From positions 4,881,251 through 4,945,250 of the forward strand of contig OZ037773.1 in the NCBI GenBank assembly GCA_964035545.1: 64,000 nt of DNA, written 5' to 3'. Numbering within the stretch: position 1 is the stretch's first letter; each line of letters opens with the position of its first letter. The DNA comes from Bugula neritina. Taxonomy: Eukaryota > Bryozoa > Gymnolaemata > Cheilostomatida > Bugulidae. Position numbers and translations under genes: made by a program. The notes beneath the pieces were generated by a model. The model saw only the letters and a list, made by a program, of their open reading frames with translations. It was not told the DNA's origin and did no database searches. This document shows positions 1-12,848 of the stretch, piece after piece.

Positions 1-3000
1 AGATGAAGCTATCTCCTCAGTGAGTAAACAATGTCTTGCAATAGTAACTGTAGTAGGTGTTGGCCATTGTGCTTCAGAGGAGGAGATACTGTAAAATGTT
101 GGGAAATTAAAGGGTAGTATTTCAGTAAATATTGTAGGAGAACATCTGATTAAATTAATAGCAGCTCAAGTTTCCTCCTTTTTAGCTGATTTTGTAATGT
201 CTATATCAAAGCCCTTTGCATGAAAGATAGAAGTCTTATTTTTAGCTGACATCTATTACGATAGTTTGAGTGCCTACCATTGCCTCCCCTCTCTCTCACA
301 GCTAAGCACCTGCTAAAAAGCTATACTTTGTTTTCCTTAGCCCATAAACCTGTGCAGATACAGTGAGGATGGTCGGGTCATCGCAGCAGCAACCGTTGAT
401 GGTTTGGTGTTGGTGTGGAGCTGCTCTACTAAGGCTAAGCTTTTCTCCCAGCAGACAGACAGTAAAGCAGCTGTCACTGCTCTGGTTTGGTACAGCAAAG
501 ACACCATTCTCTATGCTGACAACCAGGTGATGAGCACTTTATATTTCTAAAAGTATTTGTACTTGCATATATATGTGGAACTCTTGCTAATATGTGAAAC
601 TCTAGCTAAAATGTGAAACTCTGGCTAATATGTGAATATGTAAAAATATGTTTAAAGGAAAAATTTTGGTTTGCTGACAACTTATTGAATTCAATGTTTC
701 ACGCAGGGCTGTTTTGGTAGCCTCAGTTTCAACTCCGAACCCACAGAAACCAAAATAGAGAAAAATACAGATTCTAAGGTAAGGAAGGACTGCTTCCTTT
801 TGTACTGATTCTTAAAAAGTCATTTTTGTAGTTAATTTAATTCAAGAACGCAAATACACTGTAACACTGTGCGACACAACCTAATATTATTCTCTGCAAG
901 TACTTGATGTAAGTGTCACCTGTTCTAACTTGTCTGGTGATGTAAGTTTCTCCTCTCACCTGTTCTAACTTGTCTGGTGATGTAGGTGGTTTCCTCACCT
1001 GCTCTAACTTGCTGTCCTGGGGAATATAAAAGTGGTGTGAAGTAATTGTTCTAGTACCTATCATATTAAGAGTTTACAAATTTATAAAAATTAGGCAATT
1101 ACAGTATAGAGGCACAGATTATAAATAAATTATTAAACGGTCTGGTGTTATACTCATATTGTTTATACGTTTTTATTCCTTAGATTTTTTTTGCTGATGA
1201 ACATATTACAGCATATGTTACTTCAGTTAACCAATCACAGCGACTGTTATTTTAGCTGACCAGTGAGGAAATTGCGGACATGTTTGATGAGAGTGATGAT
1301 GATAATTTCATGGAAATGGAGGCGGCAGAAGATGGGGCGGAGGAATACAAAGATTTGGTGGAGGAACACGAAGACGAGGTGAAACACTCGAAAAAGAAGC
1401 CCACGTCCAATACCATAGAGGATGAAGGAGACGATGATGACCTAGGTAAGTCTCTTGCAGGGTCTGTGAGAATCACAGGGACTGTGAGAATCACGTGTTA
1501 CTAATATATGACATCATTATGTATAGGCAGCACTCTGTATAGGCAACAATGCTGACTCTTATTTTATGTACATTTTACTTGATAGCATATACTGTCATAT
1601 ACTAATTGACTGGCACACTCGGTACGTTTCCATTGCTCCGCATTTTGCGAATGGGTGCTCCTATTTTTGAATTTGTGGTTTCATTCAAACTGAAACAGCT
1701 CTACTAAATGCTGAGCTATTTCGCTTTGAGACTCTGGTATGAAATTGATGAGTTGCTTTTCTCATCTCAAAGGAAGCCATGTACATGATTTTTAAAACAG
1801 TAGATACAGTTACCTGGTAATAAAGGCTCTGATGCTTAATCCTCTTGTATCCCAAGATATGCTCGTTTCAGCCTCTGTGATGAGCGATATGACGGGATCT
1901 ATGGCAACTTCCGTGGCAGATAAAGCACCTGCTGACACTAAGCCTGTTGTGAGAACAGATGTCACTCAAGTGCCTGACACACCGCAGGCAGGTTCTCTTG
2001 TCACAGATGAACAGGAGCCCTTTCAGCCCAGCTCCACACCAGCCAATCACAAGTCAAGATATATGGTCTGTATTTGCATGTGTGTCACTGGTGGATATTC
2101 TATTCGATTGTTCGTAAAACAAGATAGTTCTGTTTTAATAATTTTGCTAGAAGCATTTTTAATATTGCGAAGAATTTTAAAACTATGAAAATAGTGAAAT
2201 TTGTGCCAAAATCTTTTAAGATATATTTTGTTAAAATATTCGTCTGCTTTTGAGAGGTTGAATATTTACAATAGAATTGCTCTTGCCCTCTAAGATGATC
2301 TCGGTTAAACGAATCTGATTGGTTGTAGGTTTGGAATGATGTTGGGATAATCAGGTCTTTCAACGGCGAAGATGAAAGTACGATAGACATCGAGTTCCAT
2401 GATACGTCCCGCCATCACACCATTCACCTCAACAACACGGAAGGTTACTCCATGGGTTCTCTCAGCACCGACTGTGCTCTGCTGGCTACAAGAGATAATG
2501 GGAAGGGGCGCAGGTGAGACCACTCTCTCCTAATTGTTTATAGCCAATAATTTGCGCAATAACTATCAGTGTTCTGTGTGAGCCAGAATATATCAATGTA
2601 AGCTGGTCGAATTTTTACTTCTGAATATTTTTCATTCTCTTGAAATTGTTGGCAATCGTGCGGCCATGTTAGAGGGATTTCCGTTCGTAAGTTTGGAACG
2701 CCATTGCGGCAGCTACCTGCCACACACCATGCGTTACCAGTGAGAGCAGAAATTTACTAGCCAATTATATTTGCGTTTAATTTTACTGCTCGCCTATTGT
2801 TTGCATGTCCACATCTGTTGAGAGCATTATACTGCTGCAAATGTGGGAAAACTAAAATCACTAAGAAAAATGGAAACCTCAAACTCAAAAAGTGAACTTG
2901 CTTGATAGTAATCAGCCAATTAGATCACACCCACATTCTGCACTGGTCATTCATCATTTTCACTGCATGAAGTCCGCTCCAAATGGCTGCTTTCTCCGTT

Positions 3001-6000
3001 AGTGCGGATTTCTGACAGCGATGCGTACGGAGGTCCGTCTAATATGGCACCACGTTGAGTAAATTTTCTTGCCAGTTTCTCTGTAAATTGTTGCACACAT
3101 TCTCCCACGCCGTTTGGCATACCAATCTACCTCATCATCTATATCTATACTAACTACACAATCTACCTTATCATCTATATCTATACTAACTACACAATCT
3201 ACCTTGTCATCTATATATCTATACTAACTACACAGTCTACCTCAATATCTATATATATATATATTGATTATACTTCAGCTCGTTGCTCTGCATCTACTTT
3301 GGTGGTGAAGATAAACAACAGTGGTCTGTCACACTAGACAAACATGACACCATCGAGTGCTTGTGTGTGGGAGGAGACTTTGTAGCCGTAGCTACCAGCA
3401 ATCACATGATCAGAGGCTACACTACGGGAGGGTTTCAACTGGCCCCCTTCCTCATACCAGGAGCTCCAGTGGCTATGTCAGCGTATAAGAATGTACTAAT
3501 GGTGGTCTACCACACTGCTCCAGGTGTGTGTCATTCTTTTGAAATCAAATTTCTTTAAATATTATAATGTTCACTTTATTAGTTGTTCTAAAATAAAGTA
3601 TTAAGCTTTTTTTATATTATACTAATGAAAGTAATAGTTGTGCTATGAATATTGATACTATACTGAAAGAATAATAACAAATAGTTGATAGTTGGTTCTA
3701 TCAGTTGGGCCATGTTTTGTAGAGTATGCAATTAGTATAATAATTAGTGTTATAGTGGATTAATAGTAACCATGGGGTCTCAAATTATAGGGATATTGGC
3801 ATAGTTTACACTGTAGTCCTGATATTCATAACGGCACCTTTGTTCTTTCCAGCTCTAAACGGCTTTCAGCATCTGTCTGTGTCTATACTCACCATGGTTG
3901 GTCATAGAGAGGTACTGACCCACTGCTCTAAACTACCATTGTCCGCTGACAGTACTTTGGAGTGGCTAGGGTGAGTGTTACCAGACTGTGGTTAGGGTGA
4001 GTGTTATCAGATAGTAGTAAGTGTTACCAGGCAGTAGTAGATATTACCAGACAGTAGTAAGTGCTACCAGACAGTAGTAAATGTTACCAGACAGTAGCTA
4101 GGGTGAGTGTTACCAGACTGTGGTTAGGGTGAGTGTTACCAGATAGTAGTAAGTGCTACCAGACAGTAGTAAATGTTACCAGACAGTAGTTAGGGTGAGT
4201 GTTACCAGACAGTAGCTAGGGTGAGTGTTACCAGATAGTAGTAAGTATTATCAGACAGTAGTAAATGTTACCAGACAGTAGTTAGGGTGAGTGTTACCAG
4301 ACTGTGGTTAGGGTGAGTAACTATCTGCATTACATGACTGAGAATAGTAAGTATGTATAAGTAGCTCTACCTACATTGTATGTTTACTTGTGCACAGGTT
4401 CAGCTGTGAGGGAACTCCCTTGATCTACGACTCAAATGGTCTCCTCTCCATGTACAGAATAGATGGCCATGACCTCTGGACTCCTATCATCAACACCAAG
4501 GTACTCTTTCTCCCCCTAAATGTTTGCTCGTTCCAACGGCTTAGTTTGTATAACCAGAATATAAACATGGCCATATGGTAACCTCCGCTATCAATGCGTA
4601 TATAAAACATATCACGGTTGGTACTAACATGAATATGGCGTGGTTTAGCTGCTGGCTATGGAGATCGTGTATTGCGTTTGGGCTTACAATTTTTTTCATT
4701 TGTCACTGGGGTTCCAGTATAATCATACTGATTGTGTGTCGTGTTCAAAATCATAAGAGTTTATTACTTTTACACTTCAAATAAGCTCATGTGGGTTTAT
4801 AGCCACCAGCCATGGTTTCAAGGGTTTTTATAAATCGGCTAAAAACTCATTTTTTATTGGGATGAGGGGCAATTATGAATCAACACTTTTCCTAACATCA
4901 GCAATTGCCATTTACTAAGTCAGTGCTCTAACCTCTAGATGACACTTCTACACTCCTAAACGTTTATAAATACTCTACACACCAAAGTGGATATGAGGTT
5001 ACTCTAAGTCCAGTTCTTTCTTTCACCATTCTACGATGGCACGGTAAAATGGTTAAACACAAAATTTCTTAAAATTTGTTTGGAATCCATAAGTGTCGGT
5101 AAAACTGTAGCACTAGGAAATGAGGTTAAATCCATCCTACAACCACTTTATCGTGTAAAGTATTAATATGTGTGCACATGTGTGGAAATGTTCTGTTTGT
5201 GGACACAACCCCGTCACAAAAAAAGTTGCAGTTTAAATGGCCATTATTTAGTGTTAGACTAGAGTTTATTAAATTTATCCAAGCCACTTCATTTTGTTAT
5301 CATGAATTTCTTTACATTTTTATTTGCACGTATTAATTATAACATTTCTGAATTTTTCATAACAATTAAGCTCTAATACTACAAGCAGCATGATGGTTAA
5401 ACCCAACACATTATAAACCATATGTCAATGACATCTACATATACATGGACTAATGTTTATAGTGGTACTAAAGCTTAGAAGTCAATTGTAGAGTAAGGAC
5501 AAGCACGGCACGTATTTCATAGTGAGTGTAGCTGAGGTTCCTCCACAAATAAGGTGCATATCATGTAAAGGCTCATCATACCCCCCTACCTCAATCAAAC
5601 CTACCATGAAGATCCTAGACTACTGCATACCTCTAACTGGCCTTGACACCGACACTGGTGCTCAAGAGGTGAGACTGCACTTACTCTGTAGCTATGTTTA
5701 TACAAATGTGTGTTATCTGATTTATTTATCATGAATAGTTTTCAATTAATATTTTCGGTTATTTAGTAGTTTTAGTTATTTTGGATTATTTATTTTTATT
5801 TAATTTTTTATTTTTAATCATTCAATATTTTTATTTGTTGAATAAAGAAAATACGGACTACAACTCTCTATGTTATAATCAAAAAGTTTGAGATCTACAG
5901 TACAGATTTCACCCAGCATATAAAGGGGATTGGATATTAAAAAAATAAAAACTGTTTTGTTAATAATTTTTTTTCTACTTCACCATTATTTTCAAGAAGG

Positions 6001-9000
6001 CTCTTGTAATGTTTACAAGCTTTATTTCATAGAGCACACAACTCTATATTAGTTTGAACATGAATACGTTTTTATTAATACCAAGAAGCTGTTTAATAAA
6101 CTGGTAGCCTGTGTTCTCTGCTGTTTACACCCTGTCTGTTCTGCAGGAACTGGTGTGGAGACATCGTCTATTATCACAGGCTAGTAACAACTGGCTAACT
6201 GCCAAGTCTCTAGACACTGCAAACTATGACAAGCAGGAGCAGACAAACCTCATGAAGCTTTTCTCTGTAAGTGACTCAGTATTTAAATTTCAAGTAATGC
6301 TCAAGTTGTAAATATGTGTCTGCTTGGGTTGTGCTTGAAATTATGGTATTTGGCACTACAATTTAACATAATGCTTTAATGTTAAACTCTAAGTAATATC
6401 TGAAATATAAATTTACTTATTCATTTAAATAGATAAAGTAGTAAACACAAAATGTCTTTCATTCATTTGTAATTTTTGCTGTTGCAGGCAGCGTGTAGAG
6501 AGGAGAGGCTAGAGCGAGCCTATCAGATTGCCGGTCTGATGTCGGAGGTTTACATCAAACTCGCTGCACAGTACGCCAACAGGACGCACAACGTTAACTT
6601 AGCGAGGAAACTTCAGCAACTCGCACAGCAGAAGGCGTTGAATGACGGGGAGGAAGAGAGCGTGTTCGGTATTGTTCAGCCGGCTAACGGGTTCTCAGGC
6701 TATGATCGGTGAGTGGTGGATGGAAGGGGAGGGGTTAGGCAGGAAAGCAGGCTGCTTTACTAATGCAATTTTCTATGAATTAGTATCCACACACATTCTA
6801 TGTTATGCAATTAGTCGGTCGTAGTGTCTAGAGTAGGTAAAAAGGTCTTTGAAACATTAAATTTTTCTTTCCACACTCTACACCCCCATAACATCGCTAC
6901 ATGCCCCCTCATCCATTTACACATTCATCTCTACACCCCTGCACTCCCCCCTCTACACTCATGTGCACCCGTCTCTAATCTTCTTTGCACCCCTCTCTAC
7001 ATTCCTTCATACCCCTCTCTACATTCCTACACACTGTACACCCTGCTAAGCCCCCCTGAGGACTATAACCTGGTGAATACTGATAGTGTTGTATTTTGTA
7101 GATCTCACGTGACAAGAGAAGACGATGACTCTGCCGATGAACTGACGAGGTTCACCGCTGCCAGATTCTCCACAACTCCCATCAAGGAGTTGTCCAACTC
7201 TGTGAAAACATCTCATGGTGTGAGTCAGCAGTCTCCTCTGATTGGACGAGAAGATGGCTGTGTGCCCGTCAGCGGCTCTAAGAATGGTTTGTTTTGTTTT
7301 TATCATTGTATGAATTGGTTTAGATGTCGACTGCTTATTTAATTAAAAGCTACCAACACCTTTGAATTTCTTGTGATTTTATGATCACTTGCAATAAGAT
7401 CTATTTAAAAGGGTATAGATTGTTTGCCGTTATTTAATCATTTTGAGTATGAGTATAGCCATATGATCATTCAGTAGTAAACAATGGCTGTTATTTTATC
7501 ATTGCAAGCATAGTAGACATAACCTGCACCAAATAATTCATTAGTAAACAGTAGCTTGGTGGTGAGGGGGTTTTTTTCAATTTTTGAAAGGTTGCCTGTG
7601 ATAGATTGCCTTTAGGATCAAAGAACACTTGTAGTCAATCTTTAAAGCCAGTTTGCACGTTATAAAATAAATATTATTTCTCTAATATTATCTAGGGATT
7701 CTTCTGATATCATTACAATGTCTATCTACAACTGCTAGATGTAGAGTGTAAATATTATTGTGTTGGGAACTCAAACTATTCCAAACTTTAGCCTTTTGTC
7801 TTCTCTCTAAATTTTAATCTGATTACTAAGTTAGTTTCAGACATTTAAAAAACATTATATTGCACCTTAATCTGATAGCATACATAGTTTATTAGCAGTT
7901 GTTCTATCTCAGTCTCGCTTTACTCCTACAGCGCGTCTCACCTTCGCCAACGTTCTCTCGCAGCCCCAGAACTCCTCTGAGGAGTCCCAGCCGAGTCAGG
8001 ACAGTCAGAGTGGCAGAACCAACCCTTTTAAGGTGAGTGCAAAGTCAGTCTCAACTAAAGGAGCCAGTTTATTGGTAGAGCAGTCTTGTATTTGATCATT
8101 TTGGCTGTTATAGCAGCCACTTGCTGTTTAACCTTTCCTTAACACAAGCTCTCAGATTTGCATGTCATCTCTTATATGTCTCCCACAGTCTTTTCTGAAA
8201 ATTTTCCACCCTCTGTTTTTGTTGTGTGGCTTTTTCCGAAGGTAAGAAACCGAGAAGTCCGGTTTTATACCTGATGATGGGGCAGGGGAAAAGGTACAAT
8301 AGAAACAGGGTCTAAAGAATAGTTTCACTTTAGAATATGTTGTAGTATTCTTAAAGAGTAACCAATACGTGTAAATAACTGGTTGTTTTCTTTAGAGAAC
8401 GTCAGACGGTGCCCCGAAACGCTTGTCTATTAATGACCTGCACAAGGCTCTGGACGAGAAGGAGCAGCAGAAGGTGGAGCTGAAGAAGAGCTTGGCGCAG
8501 CAGCAACAGGTCAAGGTTGGTACTCTGTACTGCTGACTTATACATCTTTCTACCTACTGTTGACTTATACATCTCCCTACCTACTGCTGACTTATACATC
8601 TCCCTATCTACTGCTGACTTATACATCTCCCTATCTACTGCTGACTTATACATCTTCCTATCTACTGCTGACTTATACATCTCCCTATCTACTGCTGACT
8701 TATACATCTCCCTATCTACTGCTGACTTATACATCTCCCTACCTACTGCTGACTTATACATCTCTCTATTTAGCTACTGCTAGCCATTACATCTTGTTAC
8801 TATATAGGTAGTGTGTGTTCTTGCAGTTGTCATGGAAACGCTTCTTGGAGTTCTGATTTCTCATTATGTAATACTCTCTCATTTTCAACATTATCAGGAG
8901 CACCTCAAGTCAAACGCTGAGAGAAAATATTATTATATCTAGGCGCTATTGTCACTACATTTGCTTGTTATTGTTAACTGTGCTCCAAACTGTTGAAATA

Positions 9001-11813
9001 GTTGTTATCACCCTAGCATTTGCTAAACTCTCTCTCTCAAGTGTCCTTAGTTAGAGAATAAAATACATTCACAAGTCTTCTCCTCCTTGTATCTCAAATA
9101 TTTTATTTGCTATTTGCTAGACTGCCAAGCAATCCAAACTGTTCGAGAAAAATATAAAAAAGAAATCGAAAGCTGAGGAAAAACTTGATGTGGATGAAAA
9201 TTCCCAGCAGTTGCCTGTAAAACCTGTAAAGAAAACTAAAATGTAAGTCCAGTATTTTATAGGTTTCAACTAATGCAGCGGTAGTATTACAACTCACTCT
9301 CACTAATGTTATAGTTACTCGTAGTAATTACTGTTACTGATTCATATATATAGTTATTAAAGGATTGCTCTATCTTGTCTAATAAATGGCCATTTGGGTC
9401 AAACACACATAATATTGTGTTTTTCTAAGCATGCATTGACAAAAAGCATTTGACTAAAGGTAGAAAAAGTTAGTTGAAGTTGAGGGTGTAGATTGGTAAC
9501 AGCCAAAACGCCGATTTTAAAATGAGCTGGGAACTGTGACGTAACAGCGCCAGCATTCCTGCTGGTCACGTGACTATACAAATGAATAACTATAGAAATA
9601 TGACTGTGAGATGTGATCTTTCAGCTCGTAATTTGTATATTTATAGAAGTGCAAATGTGAATTATCTCAATCTATAGTTTTTTGACATGTTAAATAACAT
9701 GTATGTGATAACATTAGGCCATATTTTGCTTGTAAGCATAGAAAAAAGCATTGCAAAAACATGCATTCTTTAGGATGAATGCCTGCGATCGATCTAAACT
9801 AGGTCAGATTGTGCAATATTACGGGCGCACCAAAGCTGACCTATATAGCGCACTGTAACTGCTTGAGCGTTATTGGTTGATGTTGCGCTCAGCAACCTTG
9901 AATACTAGCGTTATAGTTAGCACGTGCAGCATAGTTACTGGCGTTCACACGTCACGTATTAGGCTATTCTTTTTCATGGCTGAAAATTTTACCTCCCTCA
10001 AAATTGGAATTTTGAAAAGCTGTTTTCTAGGCATATATCTCTTTGCAAAGTCACAATTGTTTGCATACACATTAGATTATAGTCCATAATTATAATGTAA
10101 TTGTAATAAACTAAGATAGAGCAATCCTTTAATAGTAGTCACCATGACTGATGTCATCGTAACCATTAGTAGTCACTAAGACGAATGAACGTCTACCAAG
10201 TATTATATAGATGCTGATGGTGGTTACATTCACTATACAGTCGGACTGATCACACCACATCATGAAATAGAAGACACTGGGAGTTGTGCTATTAACTATG
10301 ATGTCACTACTGTTCTATTGTAGTTGTAATTGTGTTCTCTTTTTATGTTGTATCGTATAAACTATTGTGTTAGCATACTTATAGCAATTAAAATATCATA
10401 TGGAATGTATTTCTATACACTTTTGTCTCAGAACATGATTCATTGGTGTGACCTGAAGCCAGTATAGTCAGTTCTTCAGCTTGTGTACTGGGAAGGCGGG
10501 GCTACCAGCTGAGCTCCGCCTACTCCTCTTTTTCTTGGCTTTTCCTTTTAATATTATATTATGACTCACTGATGCACCACTTGGACTTGAATGATGGCGC
10601 TACAGTTGAGCTGTTTTCGTGTTTATGATTAGGTCGGCGTTTGACGTGTACCGACTAGAAAAGTGTGGTGGAAAGTCGAGATCTGAAGCTATGGACGAGT
10701 TCTCGACTCTCACCAGAGAAGAGAAGAAGGTAGGGAACTTTATTCACCACAATTTAGTGTCACTTTACTTTATCCTGTTGTGCGTCTGACCTTGCTAGAA
10801 CAGGGGTGGGCAACTGGGGGCCCCAGCGCCACCTACAGCCCTTTGCCCATTTTTAGCGGCCCTTTTAATGCTTAAGATAAGTACAACTGTTATATCCATT
10901 CTGGTTAGCACAGTATAGGTTTGGTACTAAATTACTTTATTATAGTAAAATTTAACATGTGCACAATTTTGTGGCCCTTCATTTTGATTAACTTCTAAAC
11001 TTGGCTCTCATGTGAACGAAGTTGCCCACCTCTGAGGTAGAAAATCACAATCAAGTCTCATTCTGGTATAAGTGCAAAGTTGGCTGCCTGGAAACTGTTT
11101 TTAAACTTTGGTGAACTCAATTTATACTCGATGTTCATATGATGCACGCACAACTCTTTCATTTCTCCTAGAGCGCCCCCTACTGTGCCTTACATTATAG
11201 CGTTACTTCTAGAGTACCTCTTGTAGCTTACATTGTAGCTTGTATAGTACGCTAAGGAATAATGTGGTAATCATTATTTATAACATAAACAATATTTCGA
11301 ATAAGCGCTTTCTAATTTCTCTGAAGTACTCCCTCCCGAGTACAACAGCGTAGGTTGGGAGCCCAGGTTATCTGTGGTACTCTTTCACTCTGCATTCTAA
11401 TATTCACTTCTATTCACTATTCCATTTTATTTACTTTCAACTGTTTTATATTATCTTTTTGCTGCCTGTTGAACCATAAACAATGGAATATCATCAACCA
11501 TCTTTTTCGTCTAATTTTTTTACCTTGATGGCTTGCATAAGTAGCTCTAAATATGATCCACTAACTGGCCATTCTATATGATTACCTGCAGGAGTATATA
11601 AGCAAGGCCGATGAAGCTAACAAAGCTGATATGGAATCGTCCCCTACGTCTAACCAAAATGTGGAGAATTCAGAAAAACGGATAAAACTTGATCCAGTTA
11701 CTGCCGACGATAAGTTAGCCTCAAAACCTACAGTAGAGACTAAAAGACAGACGTTGGTGGCCAGTGAGAACTTCAAGTCTAAACTCGCAGCATTCGCTAA
11801 TGACAAACTGTAA
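1..11813 (+). CDS. WDHD1: WDHD1 (And-1/Ctf4), 5'-truncated by the window edge
   Basis: WDHD1/And-1 is a trimeric replisome hub that links the CMG helicase to DNA polymerase alpha in the nucleus. Exons with GT-AG borders and matching phases: 1-19, 341-526, 707-778, 1256-1445, 1872-2065, 2329-2513, 3279-3523, 3853-3970, 4398-4500, 5523-5668, 6147-6266, 6488-6708, 7102-7286, 7932-8032, 8396-8515 (or 8509), 9121-9242, 10633-10729, 11592-11813 (stop TAA). They encode about 880 residues. In order these are the end of the WD40 propeller (DGLVLVWS), an acidic linker, the SepB/Ctf4 domain (VWNDVGIIRSFNGED, GFSCEGTPLIYDS, RCISCKGSSYPP), helical repeats, an NPFK motif, a Lys-rich tail, and an HMG-box-like segment (SAFDVYRLEKCGGKS to REEKKEYISKAD). 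Order and motifs match human WDHD1. One exon is unplaced: exon 4398-4500 ends in phase 0 but 5523 needs one carried base, so the segment equivalent to human HYWVVG is missing between 4501 and 5522. The start codon lies upstream of the window. Confidence 0.93.
3123..3260. repeat. 36-bp tandem repeat, about four copies
   Basis: A unit beginning aatctacc and containing ctatatctatactaactaca repeats about four times in a WDHD1 intron. It stops just before the polypyrimidine/TA tract and acceptor of the exon at 3279. Confidence 0.85.
3962..4318. repeat. Minisatellite built from a WDHD1 splice-donor junction
   Basis: Roughly 15 imperfect copies of 20-26 bp carry variants of ttaccagacagtagtaagt. Several copies include ggttagggtgagtg, which duplicates the end of the exon at 3970 plus its GTGAGT donor. 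The array therefore begins inside the last exon bases and fills most of the intron up to the next exon at 4398. Confidence 0.9.
4795..4965 (-). mobile_element. tRNA-derived SINE copy, minus strand
   Basis: Read on the minus strand, it has a box-A-like start (tcatctagaggttagagcac), then gctgatgttaggaaaagtgt and cataattgcccctcat. The same order of blocks occurs in the copy at 46235-46420. It lies in the WDHD1 intron where one conserved exon could not be found. Confidence 0.7.
6875..7050. repeat. Degenerate C/T-rich tandem repeat
   Basis: Irregular repeats of the type cctctctacattcctacac sit in a WDHD1 intron ahead of the exon at 7102. They create a spurious open frame over 6824-7342. Confidence 0.7.
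8518..8772. repeat. 27-bp tandem repeat next to a splice donor
   Basis: About nine copies of a 27-bp unit containing gctgacttatacatctccct begin roughly ten bases after the exon end at 8515. Because 27 is a multiple of three, open reading frames run through both strands with 9-residue repeats. These are not genes. Confidence 0.92.
9361..10128. mobile_element. TTAA-flanked non-autonomous DNA transposon (piggyBac-like target site)
   Basis: A 768-bp element inside a WDHD1 intron. Its left end is AGGATTGCTCTATCTT and its right end is the exact reverse complement, AAGATAGAGCAATCCT. Both ends are directly flanked by TTAA (9357-9360 and 10129-10132). It contains no transposase-length ORF. TTAA duplication is diagnostic of piggyBac-type insertion, but the ends do not start with CCY, so the superfamily is an inference. 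Confidence 0.85.
10801..11034. mobile_element. Non-autonomous hAT element (234 bp)
   Basis: Left end CAGGGGTGGGCAACT and right end AGTTGCCCACCTCTG form near-perfect terminal inverted repeats of the widespread hAT CAGRGGTGGGCAA type. The flanking 8-mers are tgctagaa (10793-10800) and aggtagaa (11035-11042), six of eight matching, as expected for an old target duplication. It lies in the last WDHD1 intron and contains no ORF of note. Confidence 0.87.
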
Positions 11814-12162
11814 CTTCTACTTAATATCTCGCCATGGTAAAACAGATGATATATCAATTTGATTCCTGGACAGAATAATTGAGTTAATTTAAAGAACGGG
11901 TTGAGTGGTTAGTTTCGGACTGTTATGTAGTTGATACAAATCTTGTGGAGCAACTTTCTTAGCATTGACAGTCTCGCATGAGTCATAAATCACCGGTACT
12001 GGAACTGATTGTAAATCAGTCGTTGAAAAACCGCTGCCTTCTTCCTGCTCTTATTGTGATTGGTTACTCAGTTAACCTTCTTATATTATAACTTTTTATT
12101 TATTTCATGATTTGTTTAAAATGATAATTTTTGTTACTATTTACATATAATTATGTATGCCA

Positions 12163-12168
12163 AATAAA
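12163..12168 (+). terminator. WDHD1: WDHD1 poly(A) signal AATAAA
   Basis: AATAAA lies 350 bp after the WDHD1 stop codon at 11811-11813. It is the clearest canonical signal before the convergent minus-strand gene. Confidence 0.6.
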
Positions 12169-12243
12169 CCTTCTTGAAGTTGGCTGAACTCAGATTTTAT
12201 ATTATTATGTATTATATACATTAGTATAGCAAAATGTAAGCAT

Positions 12244-12345
12244 ATAAGCATAAAGCTGCATTTAGATGAAGCGGCTCTTTTGAAGAAAGAGGTATAATAA
12301 ATGAAGTCAAGAAGAATTCTGGTCATGTTGACAGTAATACCTACA
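12244..12345 (-). repeat. Minus-strand arm of a coding-like inverted repeat
   Basis: The reverse complement of this stretch matches 13905-14010 at roughly 80 percent over about 90 bp, apart from a 15-bp gap. Read on the minus strand it encodes TSFFKRAASSKC, inside an open frame spanning 12141-12506. The plus-strand copy encodes the same residues. Most differences in the shared block fall at third codon positions. I do not recognise the peptide. Confidence 0.65.
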
Positions 12346-12733
12346 CCCTGTACAGTTAACCTTTTTTTCTGGCAGTGGTGTAAAATATATTCTACCAGGG
12401 GTTTAAACATTGCAGAAGTACACACGTCTCCACTAACATACACATATACAGCTAGGCAGCAGTCAAGTCCAGGCAACTCTACTATTACATAGAATACATA
12501 TTGCATTCATATTCATAGCTGCAGTGAATAGTTATAGTATAAGGCTTCCACTCGGGTAAAAAAGTTACTCTTAATATTACAAAAAATGACTTGATATCAT
12601 ATTTGTTTGCTTTATACAAGAGTTTTCTTATTTATGCGAATTTGATAAAAAAGGGAACTTTTTCTCATATAATCAAATAATTGTGCTTTTTAAATGGTAA
12701 AACCAAAACTTATGGTTCTATGCAATATAATAC

Positions 12734-12739
12734 TTTATT
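12734..12739 (-). terminator. Poly(A) signal for the small basic gene
   Basis: TTTATT on the plus strand is AATAAA on the minus strand, about 110 bp past the stop codon of the gene whose last exon starts at 12849. Confidence 0.55.
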
Positions 12740-12848
12740 GTTTTCCTACGCTAATTATAATAAAATAATTAATGCAGTGAATCACAAGCCAAAAAATAAA
12801 ACAAAACAAATTTAAAATTGTCAAGTTCGAAGTTATTCGGATAATTTA

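Noticed and set aside
5019-5048. Candidate micro-exon between AG and GTAAAA in WDHD1
   Set aside because: It reads FFLSPFYDGT, has the wrong phase and does not resemble the expected conserved segment.
8402-8811. ORFs with 9-residue repeats on both strands
   Set aside because: The 27-bp tandem unit keeps every frame open; the real exon here is 8396-8515.
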